A stretch of DNA of 64,000 nucleotides from NCBI GenBank assembly GCA_963712435.1, contig CAVQIB010000003.1, positions 726,794-790,793 of the forward strand. Reading direction: 5' to 3'. Numbering within the stretch: the stretch's first letter is position 1; every line of letters starts with the position of its first letter. The notes beneath the pieces are model-generated. The model saw only the letters and a program-made list of their open reading frames with translations, made no database searches and was not told the DNA's origin. The position numbers were made by a program, and so were the translations under genes. Positions 1-10,098 of the stretch are shown piece by piece. The DNA comes from Rhodoplanes sp963712435. Lineage in GTDB: Bacteria > Pseudomonadota > Alphaproteobacteria > Rhizobiales > Xanthobacteraceae.

Positions 1-359
1 AGGCTCCTCAGCACTTGCAGCGAGACGGGCTGGTCGTTGACGAAGGCGCGCGTGCGGCCGTCGGCCAACTGGACGCGGCGCAGGATCAGTTCGTCCTCGC
101 CGGACAGATCGTTGGCCGCGAGCGCCGCGTGAACGGGGTGGCCGGCCCCGACGTCGAACGCCGCCGTGACCTGACCCTGGTCCGTTCCCGCACGCACCAG
201 GCCCGCGTCGCCGCGCGCGCCGAGCGCGAGCGCAAAGGCGTCGAGCAGGATCGACTTGCCGGCGCCCGTCTCGCCGGTGAGCACGGCAAGGCCGCCGGCG
301 AACTCGATGTCGAGCCGGTCGATCAGCACGATATCGCGGATCGAGAGTCGGGTTAGCAT
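1..359 (-). CDS. recN: DNA repair protein RecN, N-terminal part
   Basis: RecN is an SMC-like ATPase that acts in recombinational repair of double-strand breaks. Only the first 119 codons are in the window; the gene runs off the left edge. The start is the ATG at 359, giving an N-terminus that begins MLTRLSIRDIVLIDRL. The Walker A motif GETGAGKS is at about residues 29-36, as expected for the head domain. recN is the usual last gene after ftsZ-lpxC-bamD in alphaproteobacteria, which supports the call. A repeat-bearing spacer of about 160 bp separates it from bamD. The visible part has no frameshift. Confidence 0.93.
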   Translation of the reverse strand, partial: MLTRLSIRDIVLIDRLDIEFAGGLAVLTGETGAGKSILLDAFALALGARGDAGLVRAGTDQGQVTAAFDVGAGHPVHAALAANDLSGEDELILRRVQLADGRTRAFVNDQPVSLQVLRS

Positions 360-463
360 CGCGCCGTTCACCGCACCCCGCCATCCCGGGAAAGATCTGC
401 GCTGCGCGTCGCGCGACGCGCGCCGGCAGCCGAGTTCAGCGGACGGGCATGTTTAAAGACGCG

Positions 464-487
464 CATGGCCGGGACAAGCCCGGCCAG
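464..487. repeat. Palindromic intergenic repeat, family A (copy 1)
   Basis: The unit has 8-bp arms TGGCCGGG and CCCGGCCA around a 5-base loop. The same unit recurs at 9251, 9684, 12244 and 12291, always between or at the ends of genes. It resembles REP-type palindromes of Bradyrhizobium relatives. This copy lies between bamD and recN. Confidence 0.75.
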
Positions 488-523
488 CATGAAATCGACG
501 ATGCGGCTGTCGACCGATCGGGC

Positions 524-1405
524 TCAGCCGAGCCCGACGCGCTTGAAGGCGCGGCTGATCCACGAGCCCGAGTTCGCGGCCGGCTCGAGGCCGTTCGACC
601 GCATCAGCGCGTACGCATCCTTGTACCACGGGCTGTCGGGGAAATTGTGCCCGAGCACGGCCGCCGCGGTTTGCGCCTCTTGGACGATGCCGAGCGCCAT
701 GTAGCACTCGGTGAGGCGCATCAGCGCCTCCTCGACGTGACGCGTCGTCTGATACTGCGTCACCACCACCTTGAAACGATTGATCGCGCCGATGAAGTTC
801 TTTTTCTGCTGGTAGTAGCGCGCGACCGCCATCTCCTTGGCGGCGAGATGGTCCCGCCCGATCTCGATCTTGCGGCGCGCCTGGCCCGCATATTCGGAGT
901 CCGGGAACTTGCGGATGACCTCTTCCAGCGCGGCGATCGCCTTCTCGGTGCGCGACTGGTCGCGGCTCACGTCGGAAATCTGATCGAAGAAGGAGGCGCC
1001 GACGAGGTAATACGCGTAGGCCACGTCGGGGCTGCCGGGATGCAGCGAGATGTAGCGCTTGGCGGCGCTGACCGCCTCATCGTACTGCTTGGCTTCGTAA
1101 TTGGCGTAGGCCGCCATCAGCAGCGATTTGCGCGCCCAGTCGGAATAGGGATGCTGCCGATCGACCTCCTCGAACTTCTTGGCCGCCTCTTTCAAGGCCT
1201 TCTTTTCGTTGAGGAGGAAAACGCCTTCGTTGTAGAGGCGGTCGGCCGGAATCTCGGGGCCCAAATCGTCCTTGTCGCCGAAGAGGCTGGACAGGCTGCT
1301 GCAGGCGCCGACGACGAGCAGAACCGGAAGGAGCGCGCCAAGCCGCCAAATGCCGTTCGGCCGCGCGGATCGCAAAGCCTTGCACGGTGAATGCTTCGGG
1401 AACAC
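524..1405 (-). CDS. bamD: Outer membrane assembly lipoprotein BamD (ComL)
   Basis: BamD is the essential lipoprotein of the BAM complex, which inserts beta-barrel proteins into the outer membrane. The product starts with a hydrophobic signal segment ending in a lipobox (VVGAC, Cys about residue 35). TPR-like helices follow (YNEG, FEEVDRQHPYSDWARKS, YAYYLVG), typical of BamD. About 294 residues if the GTG at 1405 is the start; no ATG lies close to the signal peptide, so the start is uncertain by a few codons. The open frame extends further upstream but that part does not look like protein. The gene lies between lpxC and recN, its normal position. Confidence 0.9.
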   Translation of the reverse strand: MFPKHSPCKALRSARPNGIWRLGALLPVLLVVGACSSLSSLFGDKDDLGPEIPADRLYNEGVFLLNEKKALKEAAKKFEEVDRQHPYSDWARKSLLMAAYANYEAKQYDEAVSAAKRYISLHPGSPDVAYAYYLVGASFFDQISDVSRDQSRTEKAIAALEEVIRKFPDSEYAGQARRKIEIGRDHLAAKEMAVARYYQQKKNFIGAINRFKVVVTQYQTTRHVEEALMRLTECYMALGIVQEAQTAAAVLGHNFPDSPWYKDAYALMRSNGLEPAANSGSWISRAFKRVGLG

Positions 1406-1533
1406 CCCCTCGCCCCTCCTTGGTCCCGTCGCGAATGCGAGCTTGGTGTGCGCGCGAAAACGCACGCTCCCGCCGCCTGTAATCAAACCCGACAATCGGC
1501 CAGTAATGTGGCGGATGGGGGAGCGCGGAGTGT

Positions 1534-2484
1534 TCAGGAGGTGGCGGGCCCGAACGCCGGCGCGGGATATCCCGTCGCAAGCTCCGCGCGGCCACGCACG
1601 CGGCGCAACTCGGTCGCTTCCACCATGGTCCAGGCGGAGCGGTCGGCGATCAAGGCCGACAGGACGGCGTGGTTGAGCTTGTGGCCGCCGCACACCGAAC
1701 GGTAGACCCCGAGCAGCGGCGCGCCGGCGAGCGCGAGATCGCCGATGGCGTCGAGCGCCTTATGGCGGACGAACTCGTCGGGGAAACGCATTCCGTCCGG
1801 GTTGAGGACGCGGTCATCCCCCAGCACCAGCGTGTTGTCGAAGCTCGCGCCGAGCGCATAGCCCGCGCTCCACAGCTTGGCGACGTCGCTCATGAAGCCG
1901 AAAGTCCGCGCGCGCGCCACGTCCTGGCGGAACGTCGTCGGATGGAGATCGATCGCAAACGCCTGCCGGCCGATCAGGGGATGGGCGAAATCGATCTCGG
2001 TCTCGACGCGGAAGCCGAAGTCGTACGGGCGCAGTTCGCCATAGGCGCGGCCATTGGCGACGCGCACCGGCTTGAGCACCTTGAGATAGAGCCGCCGGCG
2101 CGACGTGTAGACGATCCCGGCCCGATCGATCGCCTCGACAAACGGCTCGGCGCTGCCGTCCAGGATCGGAACTTCCGGCCCGTCGATCTCGATCACCGCA
2201 TTGTCGACGCCGAGGCCGCACAGAGCGGCCATGACGTGCTCGGCGGTGGAGCAGAGGGGTCCCGTGTGATCGCCGAGCACAGTCGCGAATTCAGTCGCGT
2301 AGACCGAGCGCACGTCAGCGCGCAATTCCTGGGTGGCGCAGCCGTCGGCCCCGATACGAACGAACACGATTCCGGTATCATCGTCCGCGGGCTGCAGCGA
2401 GAGCGTTGCGGGAGCGCCCGAATGAACCCCGATGCCCGTAAGGCTCACCGCGCTGCGAAGCGTCGTTTGTCGGCCCGCTTTCAT
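1534..2484 (-). CDS. lpxC: UDP-3-O-acyl-N-acetylglucosamine deacetylase LpxC
   Basis: LpxC is the zinc-dependent, committed step of lipid A synthesis in the cytoplasm. The product is 316 residues with no frameshift. The zinc ligands are visible: His83 in STAEHVMAAL, and His241 and Asp245 in FVRHKALDAIGD. The catalytic His268 is in GGHKLNH. The order ftsZ-lpxC-bamD is standard for Rhizobiales. About 530 bp separates it from ftsZ, so it probably has its own promoter. Confidence 0.97.
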   Translation of the reverse strand: MKAGRQTTLRSAVSLTGIGVHSGAPATLSLQPADDDTGIVFVRIGADGCATQELRADVRSVYATEFATVLGDHTGPLCSTAEHVMAALCGLGVDNAVIEIDGPEVPILDGSAEPFVEAIDRAGIVYTSRRRLYLKVLKPVRVANGRAYGELRPYDFGFRVETEIDFAHPLIGRQAFAIDLHPTTFRQDVARARTFGFMSDVAKLWSAGYALGASFDNTLVLGDDRVLNPDGMRFPDEFVRHKALDAIGDLALAGAPLLGVYRSVCGGHKLNHAVLSALIADRSAWTMVEATELRRVRGRAELATGYPAPAFGPATS

Positions 2485-3015
2485 GCCCCACCCACATTTT
2501 CAGCGTCGCTGGCGGCGACGCCAGACCAAGCTCCCAGGCGGCGTTGTCGGCACCTGGCCGGATCGTTGTCCGAAAACGCGGTTTACTGAAGCTGCCCCGT
2601 TACCGCCTGATTCGTGCCCCCATGCGTCGCGAACCTTAACCTCGCGGTGCGATAGGACCAATTCACGGTTTCTTACCAATTGTTACCTCGAATTGGCGGA
2701 TTCCCACCGCTTTTCCGCCCAAAAGACGGGCGCAGCCGCTGGGCAAAACGGACGCAAACCCCTCCAATCAGCGGGAATCCCGGGCGGCAAGCGAGCGGGC
2801 CCGCGGGCCGTCGGCGGATCAACCGCAAAAGAAAATTTTTATGATTTATTAACCAGTTCGCACGAAATGCGATCAGAACGCTGTAAGTCGGATAACCCGG
2901 ACCGAAGCGAACATCGCGGCGAAAAAAATCGATGAACTGAACAAACCAGCCTAGTGCGCTGCAACTTTGATCCGGCGAGCGCACCCGCTCGCCGGATCCG
3001 TGTCGTCTACGTCGC
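2485..3015. other. ftsZ-lpxC intergenic region without a gene
   Basis: About 530 bp with no credible coding frame; overlapping open frames here lack any recognisable protein. It is AT-richer in the middle (2680-2900) than its neighbours, which fits a promoter region for lpxC. It holds the hairpin at 2969-2998. No promoter could be assigned with confidence. Confidence 0.5.
2969..2998 (-). terminator. Hairpin just after ftsZ
   Basis: A perfect 13-bp inverted repeat (GATCCGGCGAGCG / CGCTCGCCGGATC) with a 4-base loop, about 17 bp past the ftsZ stop. No T-run follows on the minus strand, so it may stabilise the transcript or give weak termination rather than act as a classic terminator. Confidence 0.5.
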
Positions 3016-4801
3016 TCAGTTGGCCTGCCGCCGCAAAAAAGCGGGGATATCGAGCTGGTCGTCGTCAGCGTCTTTCGGCGGCGGGGGCGCGGAACGCCCG
3101 TGCATGTCGAGGCCCTGCGGGGCCTGACGGCGCGCATATTCCGAGACCGGCTCGGGAGCGCGCGGCTCGGCGCGCGGCATTCGCTGCGCCGGCCACTCGG
3201 GCAGGAACGAGCGGGAGGGCGCGGCTTCAGGCTTGGAGTCATCGCTCTCGCGCCGGCCAAGCCCGACGGCCGCAAGCCGCTGCAGCAGGGTCATCCGGCG
3301 CTTCTCGGGCTCCGACTCCGGGAGTTCGCCGCGTTGCGCACGGAGCTCGTTCTGGGCCGGCATCGGCAGTTCGTCGATGCGCGGCATACGGGGGCCCCGT
3401 CCGGCCGGCCGCTCGGGCTGCGGCGGGATGAAGACCGACGGCGTCGGCGCCTCGTCGTCGATGGACTCGTCGTCACGCGCAGCCGGCGCGGAGAAGAACG
3501 ACGGCTTGGGCGGAATCGGCCTGATGGTGACGTCCTCGATCGCCCGCTCCACGAGCGCGCCCGCAACGGCCGCGGTCGCCACCGCCTCGATCCCCATCCG
3601 CGATTCGGACGACGGCTCGAGGTCTTCGTCGTGTTCCGACCGGGACGCCGAGCTCCGCTCGGCCTGCGACGGATACTCCATCCGTTCGGCCCGCTCGGCC
3701 ACACGCTTGTTGTCGGCCCGCAGCCGGAAGGCGAGTTCGGCGAGCCGCGCCTCGTGCGCGGCGGGGCCATGCGTCTCCGCGGACCCGGCTGAACGTCTCC
3801 GCCGGCGTCGCTCCCGCCGGATGCATCATGACGCCGGTCTGGTCGACGCCGGTCGCCACCACGGAGACGCGGATGACGCCGTCCAGGCTTTCGTCGAAGG
3901 TCGCGCCGACGATGATATTGGCGTCCTGATCGACCTCCTCGCGGATGCGCGTCGCCGCCTCGTCCACCTCGTAGAGGGTGAGGTCCTTGCCGCCGGTGAT
4001 CGAGATCAGGAGCCCGCGCGCGCCCCGCATCGACACGTCGTCGATCAGCGGATTGGCGATCGCGGCCTCGGCCGCGCGCAACGCCCGCTTCTCGCCGGTG
4101 GCTTCGCCGGTGCCCATCATGGCCTTGCCCATCTCGCGCATGACGGCGCGGACGTCGGCGAAGTCGAGATTGATCAGGCCTTCCTTGACCATCAGGTCGG
4201 TGATGCAGCCGACGCCCGAATAGAGCACCTGGTCGGCCATGGCGAAGGCGTCGGCGAACGTCGTCTTCTCGTTGGCGACCCGGAACAGGTTCTGATTCGG
4301 GATGATGATCAGCGTGTCGACCACGCTCTGCAGCTCGGCGATGCCCTGCTCGGCGATCCGCATCCGGCGCGCGCCTTCGAAATGGAACGGCTTCGTCACC
4401 ACCCCGACGGTCAGTATGCCGAGTTCGCGCGCCGCCCGCGCGATCACGGGCGAAGCGCCGGTGCCGGTGCCGCCGCCCATGCCGGCGGTGACGAACACCA
4501 TATGCGCGCCGGCGAGATGATCGCGGATCTCGTCCAGCACCTCGTCCGCCGCGGCGCGGCCGACATCGGGATGCGAGCCGGCGCCGAGGCCTTCGGTCAC
4601 CTGCACCCCCATCTGGATGATGCGCTCGGCCTCCGACATTGTGAGCGCCTGGGCGTCGGTATTGGCGACGACAAAATCGACCCCCTGCAGCCCCGCGCGG
4701 ATCATGTTGTTGACGGCGTTGCCGCCCGCACCGCCGACCCCGAACACGGTAATCCGCGGCTTCAGCTCCCGGACATCGGGGATCTTCAAGTTGATGCTCA
4801 T
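3016..4801 (-). CDS. ftsZ: Cell division protein FtsZ (one frameshift)
   Basis: FtsZ is the tubulin-like GTPase that builds the division ring. The tubulin signature GGGTGTG is at about residues 109-115, after an N-terminal GGAGGNAV nucleotide-binding loop. A long Pro/Glu-rich linker leads to the conserved C-terminal peptide DDDQLDIPAFLRRQAN, which binds FtsA and other partners. Total about 594 residues, the long form typical of Rhizobiales. The N-terminal frame is lost at about 3768-3776, where one extra base moves the coding sequence to another frame (HGPAAHEARLAELAF) up to the true stop. An essential gene is unlikely to be truly broken, so I read this as a sequencing error. Confidence 0.95.
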
Positions 4802-4889
4802 GGCTGCCTCTTCGATGCGGGGGCGTGTGCAACGCCGCCGAGTTCCGCCGGTCCGCCACCGGCGCGTTTCCTTGGGTGGATCGGGTCGC

Positions 4890-6213
4890 TCAAAAGCTTT
4901 CGCGAAGCCATTGTCCGACCTTTGCGTAAATAGCCGCCTCTGGTTCCCGCCCGAAAGCGGTGGGCGAGTCGCGAATCGAAATGCTCCAGATGCGCCATCT
5001 GGGGATAGACAAGGAGGCCCGCCGCCACCGCGAAAGCCGAACCCTTCGCGCCCTCGGGCAGGCCGGCGATGCCGAGCGGGCGGCCGATCCGCACCGGCCG
5101 GCCGAGAACGCGCGCGGCGAGATCGGCAAAGCCGGTCAGTTCGCTCGCGCCCCCGGTTGCAATGACGCGGCCGCGCGGCTCGCTCGCGAACGGCGAGGCG
5201 GCAAGCCGATCGCGGACCATTTCCAGAATCTCCTCCATCCGCGGCTTGATGATCCGGGTGAGCGTCGCACGGGAGACGAATTGCGGCGATTCGCGATCGT
5301 CGCCGCCGACGCCTGGCACAGGGATCATCTCTCGGTCATCCATTGCACCCGTAAGTACATTGCCATAGAGCGTCTTGATTCGCTCGGCATCGTGCAACGA
5401 TGTGCTCAATCCCCGGGCGATATCCATCGTGACGTGGCGGCCGCCCAGGGCGAAGCCGTCCGCATGAACGAAGCGGCCGCCTGAAAACACGGCCATCGTC
5501 GTCGTGCCGGCCCCCATATCGATGACTGCGGCGCCGAGATCGGCCTCATCGTCGGCGAGAGCGGAGAGCGCTGCGACATAAGGACTCAGCGCCATCGCCT
5601 GCACCGTCAAGTGACAGCGCTCAACCGCAAGCATCAGGTTGCGGGCGGCGGCGGCTTCCGCGGTGACCATATGCATGTCGACGGTGAAGCGGCGCGCCAG
5701 CATCCCGCGCGGATCGCGGATGCCCTTTTCCTCGTCGACGCCGTAGCCGATCGGAATCGAGTGCAGGACCGCCCTGCCCTCGCGCACCGATAGCCGGCTG
5801 CCGGTCGCCAGCGCGCGAAGAATGTCGTTCTCCCGCACCTCGCCGGGCACATCGACGGTGGCCGCGAGGAGTTCGCTCGACGGGCGTCCCGCCGACAGCG
5901 AGACGACGAGGGCCTCGATCTGACAGCGCGCGGTGCGTTCGGCGAGATCGACGGCGTGGCGGATCGCCGCCTCGGCCTCCGCCAGCCCGGCGACGCCGCC
6001 CCCCTTTATCCCGCGCGCCTCGGTATGGCTGAAGCCGATCACCTCGATGGCGTGGGTGCGGCGGCGCAGCACGTCTTGCGGCGGGCGCGGCTTCAGGCGG
6101 GCGACCAGGCATACGATCTTGCTTGTGCCGATATCGAGCGCGGCGATGACGGCGCTGCGGCGCGGCGTCAGCGGCCGCATTTTCGGGGTCAGGCCGTATC
6201 GCAGAGGGCTCAT
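4890..6213 (-). CDS. ftsA: Cell division protein FtsA (one frameshift)
   Basis: FtsA is the actin-like ATPase that anchors FtsZ to the membrane. The actin-fold motifs are visible: phosphate 1 ALDIGTSKIVCL, phosphate 2 AVIDMGAGTTTMA and the adenosine motif VIATGGASELTGF. The start ATG at 6213 overlaps the end of ftsQ by 4 bp. Near 4945-4965 one extra base pushes the C-terminus into another frame, where the expected amphipathic membrane tail AAIYAKVGQWLRESF ends at 4890. About 440 residues when corrected. The spacing to ftsZ is 88 bp. Confidence 0.94.
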
Positions 6214-7212
6214 GCGCTGCCCCCTTTCGGTTTCGCCCGCTTGGCCTTCAGCGCTTCCTCGCGCGCCTGCACGACGGACTCGCTGAGCCGCAAGGTGACG
6301 CGGTCGGGAAGACGAAGGTCGACGAGACTGATGTCGCGGGCGAGCAGGTTCTTCTCGCGGTCGAGCGCGGCGAGCTGGTCGAGCGCGCGCGCGACTCCCG
6401 TTTCGGGCAGCCTGACATCGACGCCGTTCTTGAGCCGCAGGTTCCAGCGCCGCTCGCCGATCAGGACCGAAGCGCGCACCTGCTCGCGCAGGTCGGGATG
6501 CCGGTCGAGCAGCGCGAGGAAATCCTTGGCGCGCGGTCGCAGCGCCCGCGCCGACGACAAAGGGAAGCGTCAGCACGGCGCGCGAGACAAACGATTCGAG
6601 CACCGTCCCGTCATCGGCGATCACGTTGATCTGACCCTCCGTCTGCCACAGCGCGAAGGCCGCGCGTTCCGTGACGGTGATGGCGAGCCGGTCGGGAAAG
6701 AGCTTCTGCACGGTGGCGTCGCCCACCCACGGGTTCGATCTTCAGCTTCGCGCGCGTCTCCGCCGCGTCGAGAAACAGCAGCGAGGTGCGCCCGCCGATG
6801 CCGGCGATCGCCAGGATTTCTTCGCGCGAGAGGTGCTTGTGGCCGACGATGGCGACCGCGGCGATGCGGAAGCCGACCGCATTGGCGGCGATGTCCCGGC
6901 CGTCCTTGAACCAGTCGACCAGGGTCGGAAGATACCCGCCGTGGAAGACGCCGTAGGAAAGCCCGGCGAGCACGATCAGGACCGACGCGGCGCCCCCGAC
7001 AAAGCGATAGCGGCGCAGCCTGCCCAAGGAGAGCAGAGAGCGGCGCAGCGGCGTCCGCCTGGAGAACAGCCGGGCGAACCCCCGGCCGGACGCCGGAGCG
7101 CTTGTCGTCCGGCGCCGTCCGCCCTCCCCGCGCGACCATCCGGACGCGGCAAAGTTCCGGGCGCAAGCGGCGGCCCGGTCAGCGGTTCAGCGAGGCGTCC
7201 TCCACCATCCAT
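6210..7212 (-). CDS. ftsQ: Cell division protein FtsQ (three frameshifts)
   Basis: FtsQ is the single-pass membrane protein that links early and late divisome proteins. Pieces in four successive frame segments join into one protein: an N-terminus MDGGGRLAEPL, a transmembrane segment after GRLRRYRFVGGAAS, the POTRA domain (IVGHKHLSREEILAIAGI, then VGDATVQKLFPDRL) and a C-terminus ending in KPKGGSA. Breaks lie near 7075, 6717 and 6550: one missing base and two extra bases, consistent with the span of 3n+1. The start at 7212 overlaps the ddl end, and the stop overlaps the ftsA start, both usual in this operon. Confidence 0.88.
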
Positions 7213-8101
7213 CCCACCAACTCTTCGAACGAGATGCCTGCGTAGGCCGCAAGCTCGGGCACCAGGGACGTCTCGGTCATGCCGGGCTGGGTGTTGACCT
7301 CGAGGCAGAACAGGCCCCGCGTCTCCCCCAGGCGTTCGTCGTAGCGAAAATCCGCACGGCTTACGCCTCGGCAGCCGAGCGCCTGATGCGCTCGAAGAGC
7401 CAGTTTTCGGACCTCTTGGTAAACATTTGGTTTAATTTGCTGCAGGAAGGACGTGCTGGGAGCCGCCCGGCGCGTATTTCGCCTCGTAATCGTAGAAGCG
7501 CACCGTCGGCACGATTTCGATCACGCCGAGCGCTTCGTCGCCCATCACGGCGCAGGTCAGTTCCTTTCCGGCGATGAAGCGTTCGCACAAGACCTGTTCG
7601 CCATAGGGCCAGTCCTCCCGCGTCAGCTCTTGCGGCGGGTGCGCATGCTCCTTGGTGACGATGAATACGCCGACGCTCGATCCTTCCGACACGGGCTTGA
7701 TCACATAGGGCCGCTCGAGCGCATGCGCCTTGGCCGCTTCGCCCCGCGCGATCACCACGCCGTCCGGGACCGGCACGCCGGCCGAGCTCATCATCACCTT
7801 GGCGGTGTCCTTCTGCATCGCGAGCGCCGAAGCGAGCACGCCCGAGTGGCTGTAGGGGATCTGCAATGATCTCCAGGATGCCCTGGATGGTGCCGTCCTC
7901 GCCGGGGCGTCCATGCAGCACGTTGAGGGCGACGTCGGGCTTGAGCTCGGCGAGCACCGTGGCGATGTCGCGGCCGACATCGATCGGCTTGACCTGGTAG
8001 CCCTTGCGGGCGAGCGCCTCGGCGCAAGCCTTGCCCGAGCGCAGCGACACGTCGCGCTCGGACGACCAGCCTCCCATGAGAACCGCGACATGCTTGGGCA
8101 T
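7179..8101 (-). CDS. ddl: D-alanine--D-alanine ligase (two frameshifts)
   Basis: Ddl joins two D-alanines with ATP for the peptidoglycan stem. The N-terminus has the family pattern VAVLMGGWSSERDVSLRSG. The ATP-grasp core (YVIKPVSEGSSVGVFIV) and the C-terminal FCLEVNTQPGMTETS metal/phosphate motif are present. Frames change at about 7863, where EIIA continues as IPYSHSGVLAS, and at about 7436, where one extra A introduces a stop before IKPNVYQEVRKLALRA. Each break is one extra base, and the total span is 3n+2 as predicted. About 307 residues when corrected, the normal size. Confidence 0.92.
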
Positions 8102-8104
8102 GTA

Positions 8105-8270
8105 TCCCCCTTCCAGCCCTCTCCCTTATGGGAACGGGCGTCGAGCGACCCCGAGTTTTCCGGGGGCACGAGGTGAGGGGTTCCTGGCTGAGCCGCCCAG
8201 CAAGAACCCCTCACCCGGACTGCGCGGCCTCACGGCCGCCCAGCCACCCTCTCCCACAAGGAGAGAGGGA
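8105..8270. repeat. Palindromic repeat block between murB and ddl
   Basis: The segment holds inverted CCCTCTCCC(T/A) and GAGAGGG arms around GGTGAGGGGTT and AACCCCTCACC arms, making nested hairpins. This is the CCCTCTCC-type palindrome frequent between genes in Bradyrhizobium relatives. No gene is visible here. Confidence 0.65.
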
Positions 8271-9190
8271 TCACGAAACCGCAACGCCGATGCGCTTGAT
8301 CTCCCATTCGAGGTCGACGCCCGACGTCTGCTTGACGCGCGCGCGCACCGTCTCGCCCAGCGACTCGATGTCGGCCGCCGTCGCCGCGCCGCGATTGATC
8401 AGGAAGTTGCAATGCATCTCCGATACCTGCGCGTCGCCGACCACGAGTCCGCGGCAGCCGGCGGCGTCGATCAGCTGCCACGCCTTCGCTCCCGCCGGGT
8501 TTTTGAAGTCGAGCCGCCGGTGCGGCTCTTGATCGGCTGGGTGAGTTCGCGCGATTCGGTGATCTTGTCCATCGCCGCGGCGATGTCGGCCGGATCGCCG
8601 GGCGCGCCCTGGAACAGCGCTTGGGTGAAGATCACGTCGTCGGGCGCGCCGCAGTGGCGATAGGTGTAGCGCATATCGGCATTCGAGAACACATGGATAT
8701 GCCCGGCGCGGTCGACGCCCCGCGCCTCGATCAATACGTCCTTGGTTTCCCCGCCATAGGCGCCGGCATTCATGCGCAGCGCCCCGCCGATCGCGCCGGG
8801 AATGCCGCGATAGAAGGCGAGCCCTGCAAGCGCGGCCTCCTGCGCGGCGCGCGCGACCTTCACGTCGGGCGCGGCCGCGCCGGCGCGGATGCGATGGCCC
8901 GGCTCGACCTTGATCTCGGAAAAGCCGCGCCCGAGCCGGATGACGACGCCATGCACTCCGCCGTCGCGCACGATCAGGTTCGAGCCGAGGCCGACCGCCG
9001 TGACCGGAATCTCTGACGGCAGCCGCGCCAGCAGATAGGCGAGGTCGCGCTCGTCCTCCGGCATGAACAGAACCTGCGCCGGCCCGCCGACGCGGAACCA
9101 GGTCAGTTCGGCGAGCGACTGGTTGGCGAGAAGCCTGCCGCGCAGCTCCGGCATTCTCTCGCGCAGGCCGGGGATGATGTCTGGGAACAT
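8271..9190 (-). CDS. murB: UDP-N-acetylenolpyruvoylglucosamine reductase MurB (one frameshift)
   Basis: MurB is the FAD enzyme that reduces UDP-GlcNAc-enolpyruvate to UDP-MurNAc. FAD-binding motifs are visible: ELTWFRVGGPAQVLF, GLGSNLIVRDGG and GIPGAIGGALRMNAGAYG. Near 8508 one base is missing in a short T/A run, so GGST is followed in another frame by FKNPAGAKAWQLIDAAGCRG and the conserved end VSEMHCNFLINRG, finishing at 8271. About 307 residues, the normal size for the type I family. It is flanked by ddl on one side and the GIY-YIG gene on the other. Confidence 0.93.
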
Positions 9191-9250
9191 GTTACTTGGC
9201 CAAGTGCATCTAACTCGAGCCGCCTGTCATTTACGTCGACTTGTCATCGT

Positions 9251-9282
9251 CGTCATGGCCGGGCTCGTCCCGGCCATCCACG
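9251..9282. repeat. Palindromic intergenic repeat, family A (copy 2)
   Basis: Arms ATGGCCGGG and CCCGGCCAT around a short loop, flanked by CGTC and CCACG as in the other copies. It sits upstream of the GIY-YIG gene. Confidence 0.75.
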
Positions 9283-9371
9283 TTCTTGCTTCCACGCTCA
9301 TGCAGACGCCACGGGCTGCGGAAGCCGTCTCCCGTCTTGTCCTGGCCATCCGCGTTGAACATCATTGCAGA

Positions 9372-9823
9372 ATGCGACCTGGCTATTTCTATATTCTGCA
9401 CCAACCGTCCGAATGGGACCCTCTATGTCGGCGTGACGAGCGATCTCGCGCGACGTGTCTGCGAACACCGAGATGGATCGGTTCCGGGATTCACAAAGCG
9501 ATACGAAATCAAACGTCTTGTCTATTTCGAGCAGTACGACGCCATTCATGATGCGATCCAGCGCGAGCACAACGTGAAGCACTGGTCTCCGAACCTGGAA
9601 GGTGCGACTTATATTGAAAGCTAATCCTGAATGGCGAGACCTATTTGACATTGACCTGACCCCGCGACGCGAAAGCAAGTCCACGTGGATGGCCGGGACA
9701 AGCCCGGCCATGACCGGTAAGTTCTTCATGTCTGACGGAAACGAATCGCGCCGCCCCGCCGAATCGCGGCAAGCGGCGCCTCGACCGCGCCAGCGGGAAT
9801 ATCAGAAACCGGAAACGATGTAG
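9372..9823 (+). CDS. GIY-YIG nuclease superfamily protein (two frameshifts)
   Basis: Small GIY-YIG endonuclease-like protein of the UPF0213/YhbQ type, found singly in many proteobacteria; its role is unknown. The fold signature is clear once two extra bases (near 9400 and 9587) are discounted: YFYIL, then NGTLYVGVTSDLARRV, then EHRDGSVPGFTKRY and the C-terminal WKVRLILKANPEWRDLF. The ordinary end of the family lies near 9660, but the open frame continues through repeat copy 3 (read as WMAGTSPAMTG) to 9823. It therefore runs convergently over the end of the next minus-strand gene. Confidence 0.75.
9684..9714. repeat. Palindromic repeat, family A (copy 3), inside the GIY-YIG reading frame
   Basis: Same arms as copies 1 and 2 (ATGGCCGGG / CCCGGCCAT), in the opposite orientation to copy 2, so the two bracket the GIY-YIG gene as an inverted pair. 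Confidence 0.75.
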
Positions 9824-10020
9824 CAGCGTTGCGGTCCGTGCGCGCGGATCATGCACTTGGCGACGGCCATTTTGCATGTGGGAGCGGAAAAACGGGCTCG
9901 CTGCGCGCCGTTGAACGGATTCCGCAACACGGCCTGACAATAAGCGTTCGCAATCGAGGGCAAAGCCACCACTGCGCACGCGACCAAGATCGCAAGGACA
10001 TATCTTGGATGTCTCACCAT
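9802..10020 (-). CDS. Small secreted cysteine-containing protein, function unknown
   Basis: A 72-residue product with a clear Sec signal peptide: a positive start MVRHPRY, a hydrophobic core VLAILVACAVVALPS and an ANA cleavage site at about residue 26. The mature part of about 46 residues has four cysteines (about positions 28, 49, 56, 66) that could form two disulfides in the periplasm. I do not recognise the family; it resembles the short DUF3551-type secreted proteins of Bradyrhizobium, which is a guess. It stands alone between the GIY-YIG gene and the amidotransferase gene. Confidence 0.55.
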   Translation of the reverse strand: MVRHPRYVLAILVACAVVALPSIANAYCQAVLRNPFNGAQRARFSAPTCKMAVAKCMIRAHGPQRCYIVSGF

Positions 10021-10098
10021 AGAACAATTCTAAGCTAGTCAACCGCGGCTTGCAATGGCGGTTGCGGCCGCGATGTCCGAGCCATTGTCCGGCGGCGG

